Assembly: GCF_937988725.1 (NCBI RefSeq)
Contig: NZ_CALKHS010000003.1
Span: forward strand, 248,001 to 312,000
Reading direction: 5' to 3'
DNA: 64,000 nucleotides
DNA from: an uncultured Castellaniella sp.
GTDB taxonomy: Bacteria; Pseudomonadota; Gammaproteobacteria; Burkholderiales; Burkholderiaceae_B
Shown: in pieces, positions 8,175 through 16,521 of the stretch
How positions within the stretch are numbered: the stretch's first letter is position 1
Layout: each line of letters starts with the position of its first letter
Notes under the pieces: generated by a model
What the model was told of the DNA's origin: nothing
Database searches by the model: none
What the model saw: only the letters and a program-made list of their open reading frames with translations
Position numbers and translations under genes: made by a program

Positions 8175-8894
8175 GGCTGTGGGCTGCGCGAGCTCGGCGA
8201 CTCTTTCTTTCGTGATGCCCAGGGATCGCTGGAATCCAAGCCATCCTTTTGGGGTGACGGCGATGGCGCGGGTCGAATCGGACCGCCGAAGCCAGCCCTG
8301 CTCGCACAGGGTCGCCATCAACCGGGTCCCGAGCGGGCCCGCCAGGTGATGGGTGCGCTCCGTCCAGTCCAGGCATTGCCGGGCCAGTCCGCGCCGGCTC
8401 GGCGCGACCGTTGCGATGTCCAGGCCGATGCTGCTCAGCCAGCGCACCCCTGCGGCGGTCACGATGAACTGCTTGTCGTCCGCCCGGCGGATGTAATCGC
8501 GGTCCTGCATGGCGCGCGCCATGGCCACGCCCACCTGTCCGGCCAGATGGTCGTAACAGCACCGGCAGAAGGCAAGCTGCCGGTGCCGGGGGCTGAGCGC
8601 CATCGGCCGCGCTTTGGCGATCGGCCCGATGGCTGCGAGATGCTCCAGGGTCTGGGCCACGTGTCCGTCCGCGAGCCGGTAATAGCGGTGCCGGCCCTCG
8701 GTTTCCACCGAGATAAGGCCGCCGTCCAGGAGCTTGGCCAGGTGCGCGCTGGCGGTTTGCGCCGTCACGCCCGAAGCGCGGGCCAATTCGCCCGCCGGCA
8801 GCGCGCGCCCGTCGATCAGCGCCATGAGCATGGCCGCGCGGCTGGAGTCGGCGATCAGAAAGGCGGTTTTCGAGACGTTGGAAAAGGTGGACAT
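8169..8894 (-). CDS. ArsR-like winged-helix transcriptional regulator
   Basis: Predicted cytoplasmic repressor of 241 residues. The N-terminal ~90 residues form an ArsR-type winged helix (LPAGELARASGVTAQTASAH for the helix-turn-helix, then GRHRYYRLADG for the wing). A C-terminal part with several Cys and Trp residues resembles ArsR-family proteins that carry a second domain. The frame is open further upstream, but ATG 8894 is preceded by GGAGAG at a good distance and starts just before the DNA-binding domain. It is divergent from an MFS exporter about 100 bases away, the usual layout for a local repressor of efflux. Its inducer is unknown; the classical ArsR metal site is not evident. Confidence 0.88.
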   Translation of the reverse strand: MSTFSNVSKTAFLIADSSRAAMLMALIDGRALPAGELARASGVTAQTASAHLAKLLDGGLISVETEGRHRYYRLADGHVAQTLEHLAAIGPIAKARPMALSPRHRQLAFCRCCYDHLAGQVGVAMARAMQDRDYIRRADDKQFIVTAAGVRWLSSIGLDIATVAPSRRGLARQCLDWTERTHHLAGPLGTRLMATLCEQGWLRRSDSTRAIAVTPKGWLGFQRSLGITKERVAELAQPTAK

Positions 8895-8994
8895 GGCGAT
8901 CTCTCCATACGAGGAAAATACTAACTCATGCCGCGTCCTCATGGTTCGTTGGTCGTCGAATCATTGGATCGGACGCCCTTGGTACGCTGGACTC

Positions 8995-10416
8995 ATGCAG
9001 CCGAAACCATTCATCCGCCACAGCGATAGTTCAACGCCGGACGCCTCCGCATCGAAGCGCCGGCATGGCCGTGCGCTGGCGGCGCTGTGCCTGGCCGTGC
9101 TGGTGGCCCAGGTCGACACCGCCGTGGTGAATCTGGCGATGCACCGCATCGACGGCGACCTTGGCGCGGGCATGGGCGCCCTGCAATGGGTGCTGGACGG
9201 CTACAACCTCGTCTATGCCGTGCTGCTGCTGACGGGCGGCCTGCTGGCGGATCTGTGCGGGCGGCGCCTCGTTTTCGTGATCGGGGCCGTCATTTTCACG
9301 GCTTCGTCGCTGCTGTGCGCGGCCGCGCCATCGGTGGCGATCCTGGTCGGCGGCCGGGCGCTGTCAGGGTTCGGAGCGGCTTTGCTCGTACCCGCTTCGC
9401 TGGCCATCATTCGCGTGGTCTGGCGCGATCCGGCCGAGCGGGGCCGGGTCCTGGGCCTCTGGGCGGCTTGCAACGGCCTGGCCATGGCAATCGGCCCGAC
9501 GCTGGGCGGCGTGCTGATCGAACATGCCGGCTGGCGGAGCATCTTTCTCGTCGCCGTGCCGTTCAGCGCGGCGGCGGCCATCCTGGCTCTCGTGTCCATT
9601 CCCGAATCCTCCGATCCGCAGGGGCGCCGTTTCGATGGCGCGGCGCAGCTGTTGGGCGCCCTGGCGCTCGGCGGCATGGTCCTGGCGGCCATTCAAGCGC
9701 ATCGGGCGCCGACCGTGGCAGCGGCCGCCTTTGCCGCCGCGTCCCTGGCGCTGTTGCTGTTCGCCCGCGTGGAAGCGCGCCGCGGAGCGGCCGCCCTGGT
9801 GCCGCTGGACGTCTTCCGCTCCCGGACTTTCCGTGGCGCGATGACGGCGACGGCGGGCATGACCTTCGGCATGTATGGCGTGCTGTTTCTGCTCCCGCTT
9901 GCCTGGCAGGGCGCCGGCCGGCTCAGCGCTTTGGAGACGGGCCTCGCCTTGATGCCGATGGCACTGGTGTTCCTTGCCGTTTCACCCTGTTCCGGCGCGC
10001 TGGCCGAGCGATATGGCGCGCGCATCGTCTCAGCCGGCGGCGTCGCGCTCATCGGCGCCGGACTCGCGCTCATCGGCGTCGAGGCGCATCGGTCGTCGAT
10101 CATCGCGCAGGAGGCCGGCCTGGCGCTGACTGGCGTCGGCATGGGGCTGGCCACGGGGCCGTTGATGGGTTCGGCCGTGGGCGCCGTGATCGCCGAGCGG
10201 GCGGGAACGGCCAGTGCGCTGATCAACGTCGCCCGCATGGCGGGGGCGGCCTTTGGCGTGGCGGCGCTGGGCGCCATCTTCGACGCGGCCGGGGGCGGAG
10301 CCGACGGCCTGCGCATCGCGATGCTGATGGGCGGCGCGGTGCAGATCGGCTGCGCCGCCTATGCCTGGCTCGTCATGCCCGCGCCGCGCGGGCATGACGA
10401 CTATTCAGCCGCCTGA
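8995..10416 (+). CDS. MFS exporter, DHA2 (14-helix drug:H+ antiporter) type
   Basis: Membrane exporter of about 473 residues. Early motif D1 reads AVLVAQVDTAVVNLAM, motif A region reads LLADLCGRRLVFVIG, and motif C is seen as IGPTLGGVLIEHAGWRSIF, all typical of EmrB/QacA-like DHA2 pumps. About fourteen hydrophobic segments are present. ATG 8995 is chosen because the protein then begins with a short polar tail before helix 1; an in-frame ATG at 8941 is possible. Its divergent ArsR-like neighbour probably controls it. The exported compound is unknown. The 3' end overlaps the convergent sensor gene by 16 bases. Confidence 0.9.
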   Translation: MQPKPFIRHSDSSTPDASASKRRHGRALAALCLAVLVAQVDTAVVNLAMHRIDGDLGAGMGALQWVLDGYNLVYAVLLLTGGLLADLCGRRLVFVIGAVIFTASSLLCAAAPSVAILVGGRALSGFGAALLVPASLAIIRVVWRDPAERGRVLGLWAACNGLAMAIGPTLGGVLIEHAGWRSIFLVAVPFSAAAAILALVSIPESSDPQGRRFDGAAQLLGALALGGMVLAAIQAHRAPTVAAAAFAAASLALLLFARVEARRGAAALVPLDVFRSRTFRGAMTATAGMTFGMYGVLFLLPLAWQGAGRLSALETGLALMPMALVFLAVSPCSGALAERYGARIVSAGGVALIGAGLALIGVEAHRSSIIAQEAGLALTGVGMGLATGPLMGSAVGAVIAERAGTASALINVARMAGAAFGVAALGAIFDAAGGGADGLRIAMLMGGAVQIGCAAYAWLVMPAPRGHDDYSAA

Positions 10417-12986
10417 CCGCGTTCGCGCACGATGCCGATCCAGGCGTCGATGGGCATGGGGCGGGCCAGCAGGAAGCCCTGCAGGGCGTGGCAGTCGTGC
10501 TGGAACAGGAAGCGGGACTGCTCCTCGGTTTCCACGCCTTCGGCCACGACGCGCAGGTTCAATTGGTCGGCCATGGCCAGGATCATCTGCACGATGGCGA
10601 TGCTGTCGGTGTCGTGGGGCAGGTCCTGGATCAGGCTCTTGTCGATCTTCAGCTCGTACAGGGGCAGGCGCTTGAGGTACGCGAGGTTGGAATAGCCGGT
10701 GCCGAAATCGTCGATGGAAAAGCGGATCCCCAGCCGGGCCAGGGCCTGCATGCGGCGGGCGACCGCCTGGATGTCCTGGATCAGGACGCCTTCGGTGACT
10801 TCGAAGATCAGGCGGTTGCCGGGCAGGCCCTTTTGTTCCAGCATGTCGCGCACGTAGTCCACGAACTGCGGATCCATCAGGCGCTTGGGGCTGACGTTGA
10901 TCGACAGCGGATAGGTTTCCCCCAGGGCCTGCAGCGTCAGCAGCGTGTCGCAGGCCACGCTCAGCGTCCAGGCCCCCAGCAGGTTGATCAGGCCGGATTC
11001 TTCGGCGATCGGGATGAACAGCGCGGGCGAGATGGCGCCATGGCGCGGATGGCGCCAGCGGGCCAGCAGCTCGCCGCCCGACACGCGGCCGTCCTGGCCG
11101 AACTGGGGCTGCAGGTGCAGCGACAGCTGCGGGGTGTTGATGGCCTGCAGCAGATCGTGTTCCAGCCACAGGCGCTGTTCGACTTCCGACTGCAGTTCCT
11201 GCTCGTAGAAGGTGGCCTGGTTGCCGCCCTGTTCCTTGGCGCGCTGAGTGGCCATGTCGGCTTCGCGCATCACGCGGTCGGTCGTTTGGCTGGCGGCGTG
11301 GATCAGCGTCAGGCCGATGCTGGCGGTGACGAAGGCCGGAGTGCCCTGGATGGTCAGGGCGCTGCCTGAAATCGCCAGCCGCAGTTTCTCGGCGATGTGC
11401 ATGGCGGTGCGGGCCGCGTCGTGCTGTTCCGGCCCCAGGCCGTCGATCAGCACCGCAAATTCGTCGGCGCTGGTATGGGCCACCAGATCGCGTTCCCGCG
11501 TCATGTGGGCCAGCCGTTCGGCGATGGCCGACAGAACCTGATCGCCGACCCGGTAGCCCTGGATATCGTTGATCTTCTTGAAGTTGTCCAGGTCGATCTG
11601 CAGCAGGGCGCCGTGGCCGTGTTCCTGCTGCGCATGCTCGATCAGCTGCGTCAGCCGTTCCAGCGCCATGCGCCGGTTGGGCAGGTTGGTCAGGCTGTCG
11701 TAGAAGGTCAGGCGATGGGCTGTTTTCTCGGCCAGCAGGCGTTCGGTGATGTCGGTGGCGACGACGCAGATGGCTTCGATGCCGCCATCGGGGGTGTGCA
11801 GCGGCGCCTTCATGGTCAGCAGGGTGCGGGCGTCGTCGCTGTCGGGGCGCTTCAGCGTCTGCTGGATGACGCTGCGTTCCCGGGAGTTCATGATGAGCTG
11901 GTCGCTCTGTTCGATCGACATCAGGGACTGGGGGTCCGTGATGAAGTCCGCATCGCGCCGGCCGACGATGTCGCCCGGGCCGACGCCCAGGAATTCTTCC
12001 AGTTTGTGGTTGGCGAAGATGTAGCGCCCGTTCGGGTCCTTGATGCTGACGATGGCGTCGACGCTGTCCAGGATGGCGTCCAGCCGCCGTTCGCTCGATT
12101 GCAGGCGGCGGCGCTGGCGGCTCATCCGGACCTTCATCCCCAGGATGATGCAGAGCACCAGGGCGAGCAGGCCCGCCAGGCCCGCGACGATCCAGACGGC
12201 GTTGTCGCTCAGGGCGGACCGGGCGGGCGGGGTGCGCCAGTGATCCAGCGTGCGGAAGTAAAAGGAATTCGGGTCGGCCTGCCAGACGCCCAGGTAGCGA
12301 TCGATGGCGGCCAGCACGGCCGGGTGTTCGCCCTTCGGCGTGGCGAAGAAGGCCTGGGTGGGCTGGAAGACGATCGCAGTGGCCGCCAGGTTGTAGTCGC
12401 GCGCGGTGAGTTCGCCGATGTAGAAATCGGCGGCGACGGCGTCCGCCTGATGCCGGCTGACCATCTGGAAGCCTTCCTCCAGCCGCTGGACGGGGACGAT
12501 CTGGGCGTCGATGCCCAGGCCGTCGAGCGTGGTGCGCAGGTAGTCCTGCTGAGTGGAACCGGCCAGCGCCGCCACGGAGCGGCCCTTCAGGTCGGTGATC
12601 GACTGCAGGCCGCTGGAGGGCAGCGCGTAGATCTGCGACCAGCTGTGCAGGGCCGGCACATGGTGCATGCCGAATGCCAGGGCGCGTTCCGGGGTGTAGT
12701 ACACGTCGGGCAGCAGGTCGATCTGGCGGCTGGACAGCAGGCGCATGCAGGCTTCCCAGGTGCAGGCCTGGGTCTGCAAGGTCCAGCCTTCGCGGCGCGC
12801 GATCTCGACCAGCAGTTCGCCCAGGATGCCCGCGGGCTGGCCGTCGGCGCCGATGTACACGTCGGGCTTCTGGTCATAGATGCCGACTTTCAGGGTCAAA
12901 GCCTGCGCCCGTGCGGCGGCCAGACCCAGGCAGCATGTCAGGGCCAGCCGGAAAATTGCAAGAATCGTGCGTGCATGCAGGCGCAT
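10401..12986 (-). CDS. Periplasmic-sensor PAS–GGDEF(degenerate)–EAL c-di-GMP signalling protein
   Basis: Inner-membrane signalling protein of 861 residues. Order: signal peptide (to about 28), periplasmic family-3 solute-binding domain (about 30–250), one transmembrane helix (about 263–287), PAS domain (about 300–415), GGDEF domain (about 425–590), EAL domain (about 605–855). The GGDEF signature is SADEF, so cyclase activity is doubtful, although an RxxD inhibitory-site motif (RERD) sits five residues before it. The EAL domain keeps its catalytic residues: ELLARW with the Glu, NVSPKRL, FEVTEG, DDFGTGYS, K in LKIDKS, and AEGVET. It is therefore probably a ligand-controlled phosphodiesterase. 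ATG 12986 gives a clean signal peptide; an ATG 20 codons earlier does not. Confidence 0.92.
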   Translation of the reverse strand: MRLHARTILAIFRLALTCCLGLAAARAQALTLKVGIYDQKPDVYIGADGQPAGILGELLVEIARREGWTLQTQACTWEACMRLLSSRQIDLLPDVYYTPERALAFGMHHVPALHSWSQIYALPSSGLQSITDLKGRSVAALAGSTQQDYLRTTLDGLGIDAQIVPVQRLEEGFQMVSRHQADAVAADFYIGELTARDYNLAATAIVFQPTQAFFATPKGEHPAVLAAIDRYLGVWQADPNSFYFRTLDHWRTPPARSALSDNAVWIVAGLAGLLALVLCIILGMKVRMSRQRRRLQSSERRLDAILDSVDAIVSIKDPNGRYIFANHKLEEFLGVGPGDIVGRRDADFITDPQSLMSIEQSDQLIMNSRERSVIQQTLKRPDSDDARTLLTMKAPLHTPDGGIEAICVVATDITERLLAEKTAHRLTFYDSLTNLPNRRMALERLTQLIEHAQQEHGHGALLQIDLDNFKKINDIQGYRVGDQVLSAIAERLAHMTRERDLVAHTSADEFAVLIDGLGPEQHDAARTAMHIAEKLRLAISGSALTIQGTPAFVTASIGLTLIHAASQTTDRVMREADMATQRAKEQGGNQATFYEQELQSEVEQRLWLEHDLLQAINTPQLSLHLQPQFGQDGRVSGGELLARWRHPRHGAISPALFIPIAEESGLINLLGAWTLSVACDTLLTLQALGETYPLSINVSPKRLMDPQFVDYVRDMLEQKGLPGNRLIFEVTEGVLIQDIQAVARRMQALARLGIRFSIDDFGTGYSNLAYLKRLPLYELKIDKSLIQDLPHDTDSIAIVQMILAMADQLNLRVVAEGVETEEQSRFLFQHDCHALQGFLLARPMPIDAWIGIVRERGQAAE

Positions 12987-13149
12987 AGCGTTGAATATAG
13001 AACAGATGTTGCAATCATAGGGCGTCGCGTTGCAGGGCAATGTCACGCACTGGCCGTCAGATTGTCAACAGTTTCGTCGATTGTCCGACAAGCCGGGGCT
13101 CGGCGTACAATCCCAGCCAGGTTTCCGACATTCCCCCAAAAGGTGAATC

Positions 13150-14358
13150 ATGTCCCAGGCATTCCTTGCCGATGCGCGGGCCCGGATCGGGCAGCTGCAA
13201 TCCGACGGCTTCTATAAATCAGAACGCGTCATCGCCAGCCAGCAGGCGGCGCGGATCGAGCTGGCGGACGGCGCCCAGGTCCTGAATTTCTGCGCCAACA
13301 ATTACCTGGGCCTGGCCAACGATTCCCGCCTGATCCAGTCCGCGCAGGCGGGGCTGGCGGCCGATGGCTTCGGCATGGCGTCGGTGCGGTTCATCTGCGG
13401 CACCCAGTCCGGGCACAAGGCGCTGGAATCCGAACTGGCCCATTGGCTGGGCATGGGCGACGCGATCCTGTATTCCAGCTGCTTCGACGCCAATGGCGGC
13501 CTGTTCGAGGCCCTGCTGGACGAACAGGACGCCATCGTCAGCGACGCCCTGAATCATGCCAGCATCATCGATGGCATCCGCCTGTGCAAGGCCCGCCGCT
13601 ATCGCTATGCCAACAACGACATGGCCGATCTGCGCGCCCAGCTGCAGGCCGCCCGCGACGGCGGCGCGCGCCACGTGATGATCGCCACCGACGGCGTGTT
13701 TTCCATGGACGGCATCATCGCGGACCTGCCCGCCATCTGCGACCTGGCCGACGAATTCGACGCGCTGGTCATGGTCGATGATTCCCACGCGGTGGGCTTC
13801 ATGGGCGACGGGGGGCGGGGCACGCCCGAATACTGCGGCGTGCAGGGCAGGGTGCACATCCTGACCGGCACGCTCGGCAAGGCCCTGGGCGGCGCCTCGG
13901 GCGGCTACGTGGCCGCCGATCCCGTCGTCGTCGATCTGCTGCGCCAGCGTTCGCGCCCCTATCTGTTTTCCAATACCCTGGCGCCCGCCATCGTGGCCGC
14001 GTCTCGCCGGGTGCTGGCCCTGCTGCAGGACGCCGAGGGCGACCGGCTGCGGGCGCAGGTGCATCGCAATGGCCGGCATTTCCGCCAGGCCATGGAAGCG
14101 CTGGGCTTCACCCTGGTGCCGGGGCGGCATCCGATCATTCCCGTCATGCTCGGGGATGCCGCGCTGGCCGGCCGCATGGCCGACGCTCTGCTGGAGCAGG
14201 GCATCTACGTGATCGGTTTCTCCTTCCCCGTGGTGCCCAAGGGCAAGGCCCGCATCCGGACCCAGATGAGCGCGGCGCATTCGCTGGCGGACATCGACCG
14301 GGCGGTGGACGCGTTCGCCCGCGTCGGCCGCGAACTGGGCGTCATCGGGCGGGCCTGA
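13150..14358 (+). CDS. kbl: 2-amino-3-ketobutyrate CoA ligase (glycine C-acetyltransferase)
   Basis: PLP enzyme that splits 2-amino-3-oxobutyrate with CoA into glycine and acetyl-CoA, the second step of threonine breakdown by the dehydrogenase route. Its 402 residues match the family's usual length. The PLP lysine is K244 in GTLGKALGGASGG. The aspartate/histidine region (VMVDDSHAVGFMG) and SSCFDANGGLFEALL are also present. It is paired with tdh, 70 bases downstream, forming the complete pathway. The start follows AAAGGTG. A large hairpin lies between the two genes. It is divergent from the c-di-GMP sensor gene. Confidence 0.96.
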   Translation: MSQAFLADARARIGQLQSDGFYKSERVIASQQAARIELADGAQVLNFCANNYLGLANDSRLIQSAQAGLAADGFGMASVRFICGTQSGHKALESELAHWLGMGDAILYSSCFDANGGLFEALLDEQDAIVSDALNHASIIDGIRLCKARRYRYANNDMADLRAQLQAARDGGARHVMIATDGVFSMDGIIADLPAICDLADEFDALVMVDDSHAVGFMGDGGRGTPEYCGVQGRVHILTGTLGKALGGASGGYVAADPVVVDLLRQRSRPYLFSNTLAPAIVAASRRVLALLQDAEGDRLRAQVHRNGRHFRQAMEALGFTLVPGRHPIIPVMLGDAALAGRMADALLEQGIYVIGFSFPVVPKGKARIRTQMSAAHSLADIDRAVDAFARVGRELGVIGRA

Positions 14359-14379
14359 CGGCATCGCCGGAACAGATCC

Positions 14380-14408
14380 GGCAGGCCGCGCGCGGCCTGC
14401 CTTTCACT
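14380..14408 (+). terminator. Hairpin between kbl and tdh
   Basis: GGCAGGCCGCG followed directly by its exact complement CGCGGCCTGCC, a 22-base perfect palindrome, then TTTCACTT. It sits 21 bases after the kbl stop and just before the tdh ribosome site (GGAG). The interrupted T-tract suggests partial termination or 3'-end protection of kbl mRNA rather than a complete stop, since tdh has no obvious promoter of its own. Confidence 0.5.
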
Positions 14409-14428
14409 TTCCTTCTATCGGAGCTTCC

Positions 14429-15469
14429 ATGAGAGCCTTGGCCAAGACCCAGCCTGCCGCAGGGCTGGAACTGGTGGACGTGCCCAAACCCGCGATCGGC
14501 CACAACGACATCCTGATCCGCATCCGCAAGACCGCGATCTGCGGAACCGACATCCACATCTGGAAATGGGACGAATGGGCGGCCCGCACCATTCCCGTGC
14601 CCATGCACGTGGGCCACGAATACGTGGGCGAGATCGTCGAGATCGGCCAGGAAGTGCAGGGGTTCAAGATCGGCGACCGGGTGTCCGGCGAAGGCCACAT
14701 CACCTGCGGGCATTGCCGCAACTGCCGGGCGGGTCGCCGCCACCTGTGCCGCAACACCCAGGGCGTGGGGGTCAACCGGCCGGGGGCTTTCGCCGACTAT
14801 CTGGCGATTCCGGCCTTCAACGCCTTTCGCATCCCGGACGATGTCTCCGACGACCTGGCCGCCATCTTCGACCCGTATGGCAATGCCACGCATACCGCGC
14901 TGGCCTTCGATCTGGTGGGCGAGGACGTGCTGATCACCGGCGCCGGGCCGATCGGCGCCATGGCGGCCGCCATCGCCCGCCACGTGGGGGCCCGCAACGT
15001 CGTCATCACCGACGTGAACGATTACCGCCTGGACCTGGCGGCCCGCATGGGGGCCAGCCGCACCGTGAACGTCGCGCGGGAAGATCTGCGCGACGTGATG
15101 CGCGAACTGGGCATGGCCGAAGGCTTCGACGTCGGTCTGGAAATGTCGGGCGTGCCCAGCGCGTTCGCCACCATGCTCGAACAGATGAACCATGGCGGCA
15201 AGATCGCCATGCTGGGCATCCTGCCCGACGGGGTGGGCGCGGCCTGGAGCCAGATCATCTTCAAGGGCCTGGAAATCAAGGGCATCTATGGCCGGCAGAT
15301 GTTCGAGACCTGGTACAAGATGGTGGCGATGCTGCAAAGCGGGCTGGATCTGTCTCCCATCCTGACGCACAGCTTCCCGGTTGCGGAGTACCGCCAGGGC
15401 TTCGATGCCATGCTGTCGGGGCAGAGCGGCAAGGTCGTCCTGGACTGGATGAATCAGGACGCGAATTAG
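14429..15469 (+). CDS. tdh: L-threonine 3-dehydrogenase
   Basis: Zinc-dependent medium-chain dehydrogenase that oxidises L-threonine with NAD+ to 2-amino-3-oxobutyrate, the substrate of the adjacent kbl product. The catalytic zinc ligand is C38 in AICGTDIHIW, followed by GHEYVGEI. The structural zinc site is the four-cysteine segment CGHCRNCRAGRRHLC. The nucleotide-binding loop reads ITGAGPIGAMAAAIA. The length of 346 residues is close to the E. coli enzyme (341). A GGAG ribosome site precedes the ATG. A short terminator overlaps its stop codon. Confidence 0.96.
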   Translation: MRALAKTQPAAGLELVDVPKPAIGHNDILIRIRKTAICGTDIHIWKWDEWAARTIPVPMHVGHEYVGEIVEIGQEVQGFKIGDRVSGEGHITCGHCRNCRAGRRHLCRNTQGVGVNRPGAFADYLAIPAFNAFRIPDDVSDDLAAIFDPYGNATHTALAFDLVGEDVLITGAGPIGAMAAAIARHVGARNVVITDVNDYRLDLAARMGASRTVNVAREDLRDVMRELGMAEGFDVGLEMSGVPSAFATMLEQMNHGGKIAMLGILPDGVGAAWSQIIFKGLEIKGIYGRQMFETWYKMVAMLQSGLDLSPILTHSFPVAEYRQGFDAMLSGQSGKVVLDWMNQDAN

Positions 15470-15485
15470 CCCCTGCGGGCTATTT
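15467..15485 (+). terminator. Short terminator at the end of tdh
   Basis: TAGCCC-CTGC-GGGCTA followed by TTT. The 6-pair stem begins in the tdh stop codon. The T-run is only three bases, so strength is probably modest. The rest of the 77-base convergent gap holds a second small inverted repeat (CCGC-CTGCAA-GCGG) and no gene. Confidence 0.5.
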
Positions 15486-15546
15486 CACGCCTGATTCATC
15501 CGAGCCGCCTGCAAGCGGCGAGGTGGAGAGATGCCACGGCGTCTTT

Positions 15547-16521
15547 CTACAGCTGCCGCAACAACGCCCCGATCGCGTCTCGGTCCCAGCCGTGCGCCAG
15601 CGCCAGGCGCAGCGCGATGCGGGCCTGCAGCGGATTCAGTTCGTGCGAGGCCAGCAGGCCTGAATCGGCGTCGGACGCCTTGGCCGTGACCGGGCCGCGC
15701 GGCACGTGGCTGGCCCGGACGCAGATCAGCCCTTTGCGGCGCGCCTGGGCGCAGCCGCGCTCGGCCGCCTGGCTGAGGCTGCCGTTGCCCATGCCCGCCA
15801 CCACGATGCCCCGGGCTCCGGCCTGGATGGCGGCCTGATAGGGGTGCGGCGGGGCATCCTGGTAATCCTGGATGATGTCCACGAGAGGCAGCGACCGCAG
15901 GCCCGCCAGGGGCAGCGCGGGCGCCGTCAGCGGATCGGGGCGCTGCCGGTAGCGGACCTGCCCGTCGCAGACCGACCCCAGGACGCCCACGCCGTCGCCG
16001 CCGAAGGCGTCCACCCGGGTGGTGTGGCCCTTGGCCGCCTGGCGGGCCGCCAGGATGAGATCGTTCATGGCGATCAGGACGCCGCGCCCCTCGCTGGCCG
16101 GATCGCGGGCCGTCAGCAGGGCGTTGATCAGGTTCAGGGGGCCGTCGGCGCTGGGGGCCGAGGCGGGACGCATGGCCCCTGTCAGCACCACGGGTTTCGG
16201 CGTGCGCACGGTCAGGTGCAGCAGGAAGGCGGTTTCTTCCAGGCTGTCGGTGCCGTGCGTGATGACGATGCCGTCCACCGTGTCGTCCTGGACGGCCTGC
16301 GACACGCGCCGGGCCAGCTGCAGCACCTGCGCGGTGCGCAGCGCCCGGCTGTCCACGTTGAACGGCTGTTCGCAGCGGATGGCGGCCAGATCGCCGGCCC
16401 CGGGAATGGCGGCCAGCATGGAGTCTATGCCTTCCGTGACCTGGTAGTCGGTCAGCCGGTGGGCGTCGGCCGTGGCGGCGATCGTGCCGCCCGTGCCGAT
16501 CAGCAGCAGGCGGCGGCGCAT
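15547..16521 (-). CDS. L-asparaginase family protein
   Basis: Amidohydrolase that converts asparagine to aspartate and ammonia. The N-terminus LLLIGTGGTIAATAD carries the first active-site threonine, and THGTDSLEETAFLL carries the Thr-Asp pair of the second catalytic motif. The 324-residue length fits both type I and type II enzymes. No signal peptide is seen with the ATG at 16521, so it is probably cytoplasmic. That start overlaps the upstream glutamate dehydrogenase stop by one base (TGATG), so I preferred it to an upstream frame extension lacking any signature. Coupling with the dehydrogenase suggests a shared role in amino-acid nitrogen release. Confidence 0.93.
   Translation of the reverse strand: MRRRLLLIGTGGTIAATADAHRLTDYQVTEGIDSMLAAIPGAGDLAAIRCEQPFNVDSRALRTAQVLQLARRVSQAVQDDTVDGIVITHGTDSLEETAFLLHLTVRTPKPVVLTGAMRPASAPSADGPLNLINALLTARDPASEGRGVLIAMNDLILAARQAAKGHTTRVDAFGGDGVGVLGSVCDGQVRYRQRPDPLTAPALPLAGLRSLPLVDIIQDYQDAPPHPYQAAIQAGARGIVVAGMGNGSLSQAAERGCAQARRKGLICVRASHVPRGPVTAKASDADSGLLASHELNPLQARIALRLALAHGWDRDAIGALLRQL

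Noticed and set aside
8734..8994. Upstream extension of the DHA2 exporter to 8734
   Set aside because: The extension runs antisense through the DNA-binding domain of the regulator and adds no membrane segment; ATG 8995 gives a normal N-terminus.
13081..13111. TTGTCC ... TACAAT as a kbl promoter
   Set aside because: The spacing is 19 bases and the −35 box is weak, so I did not list it as a feature.
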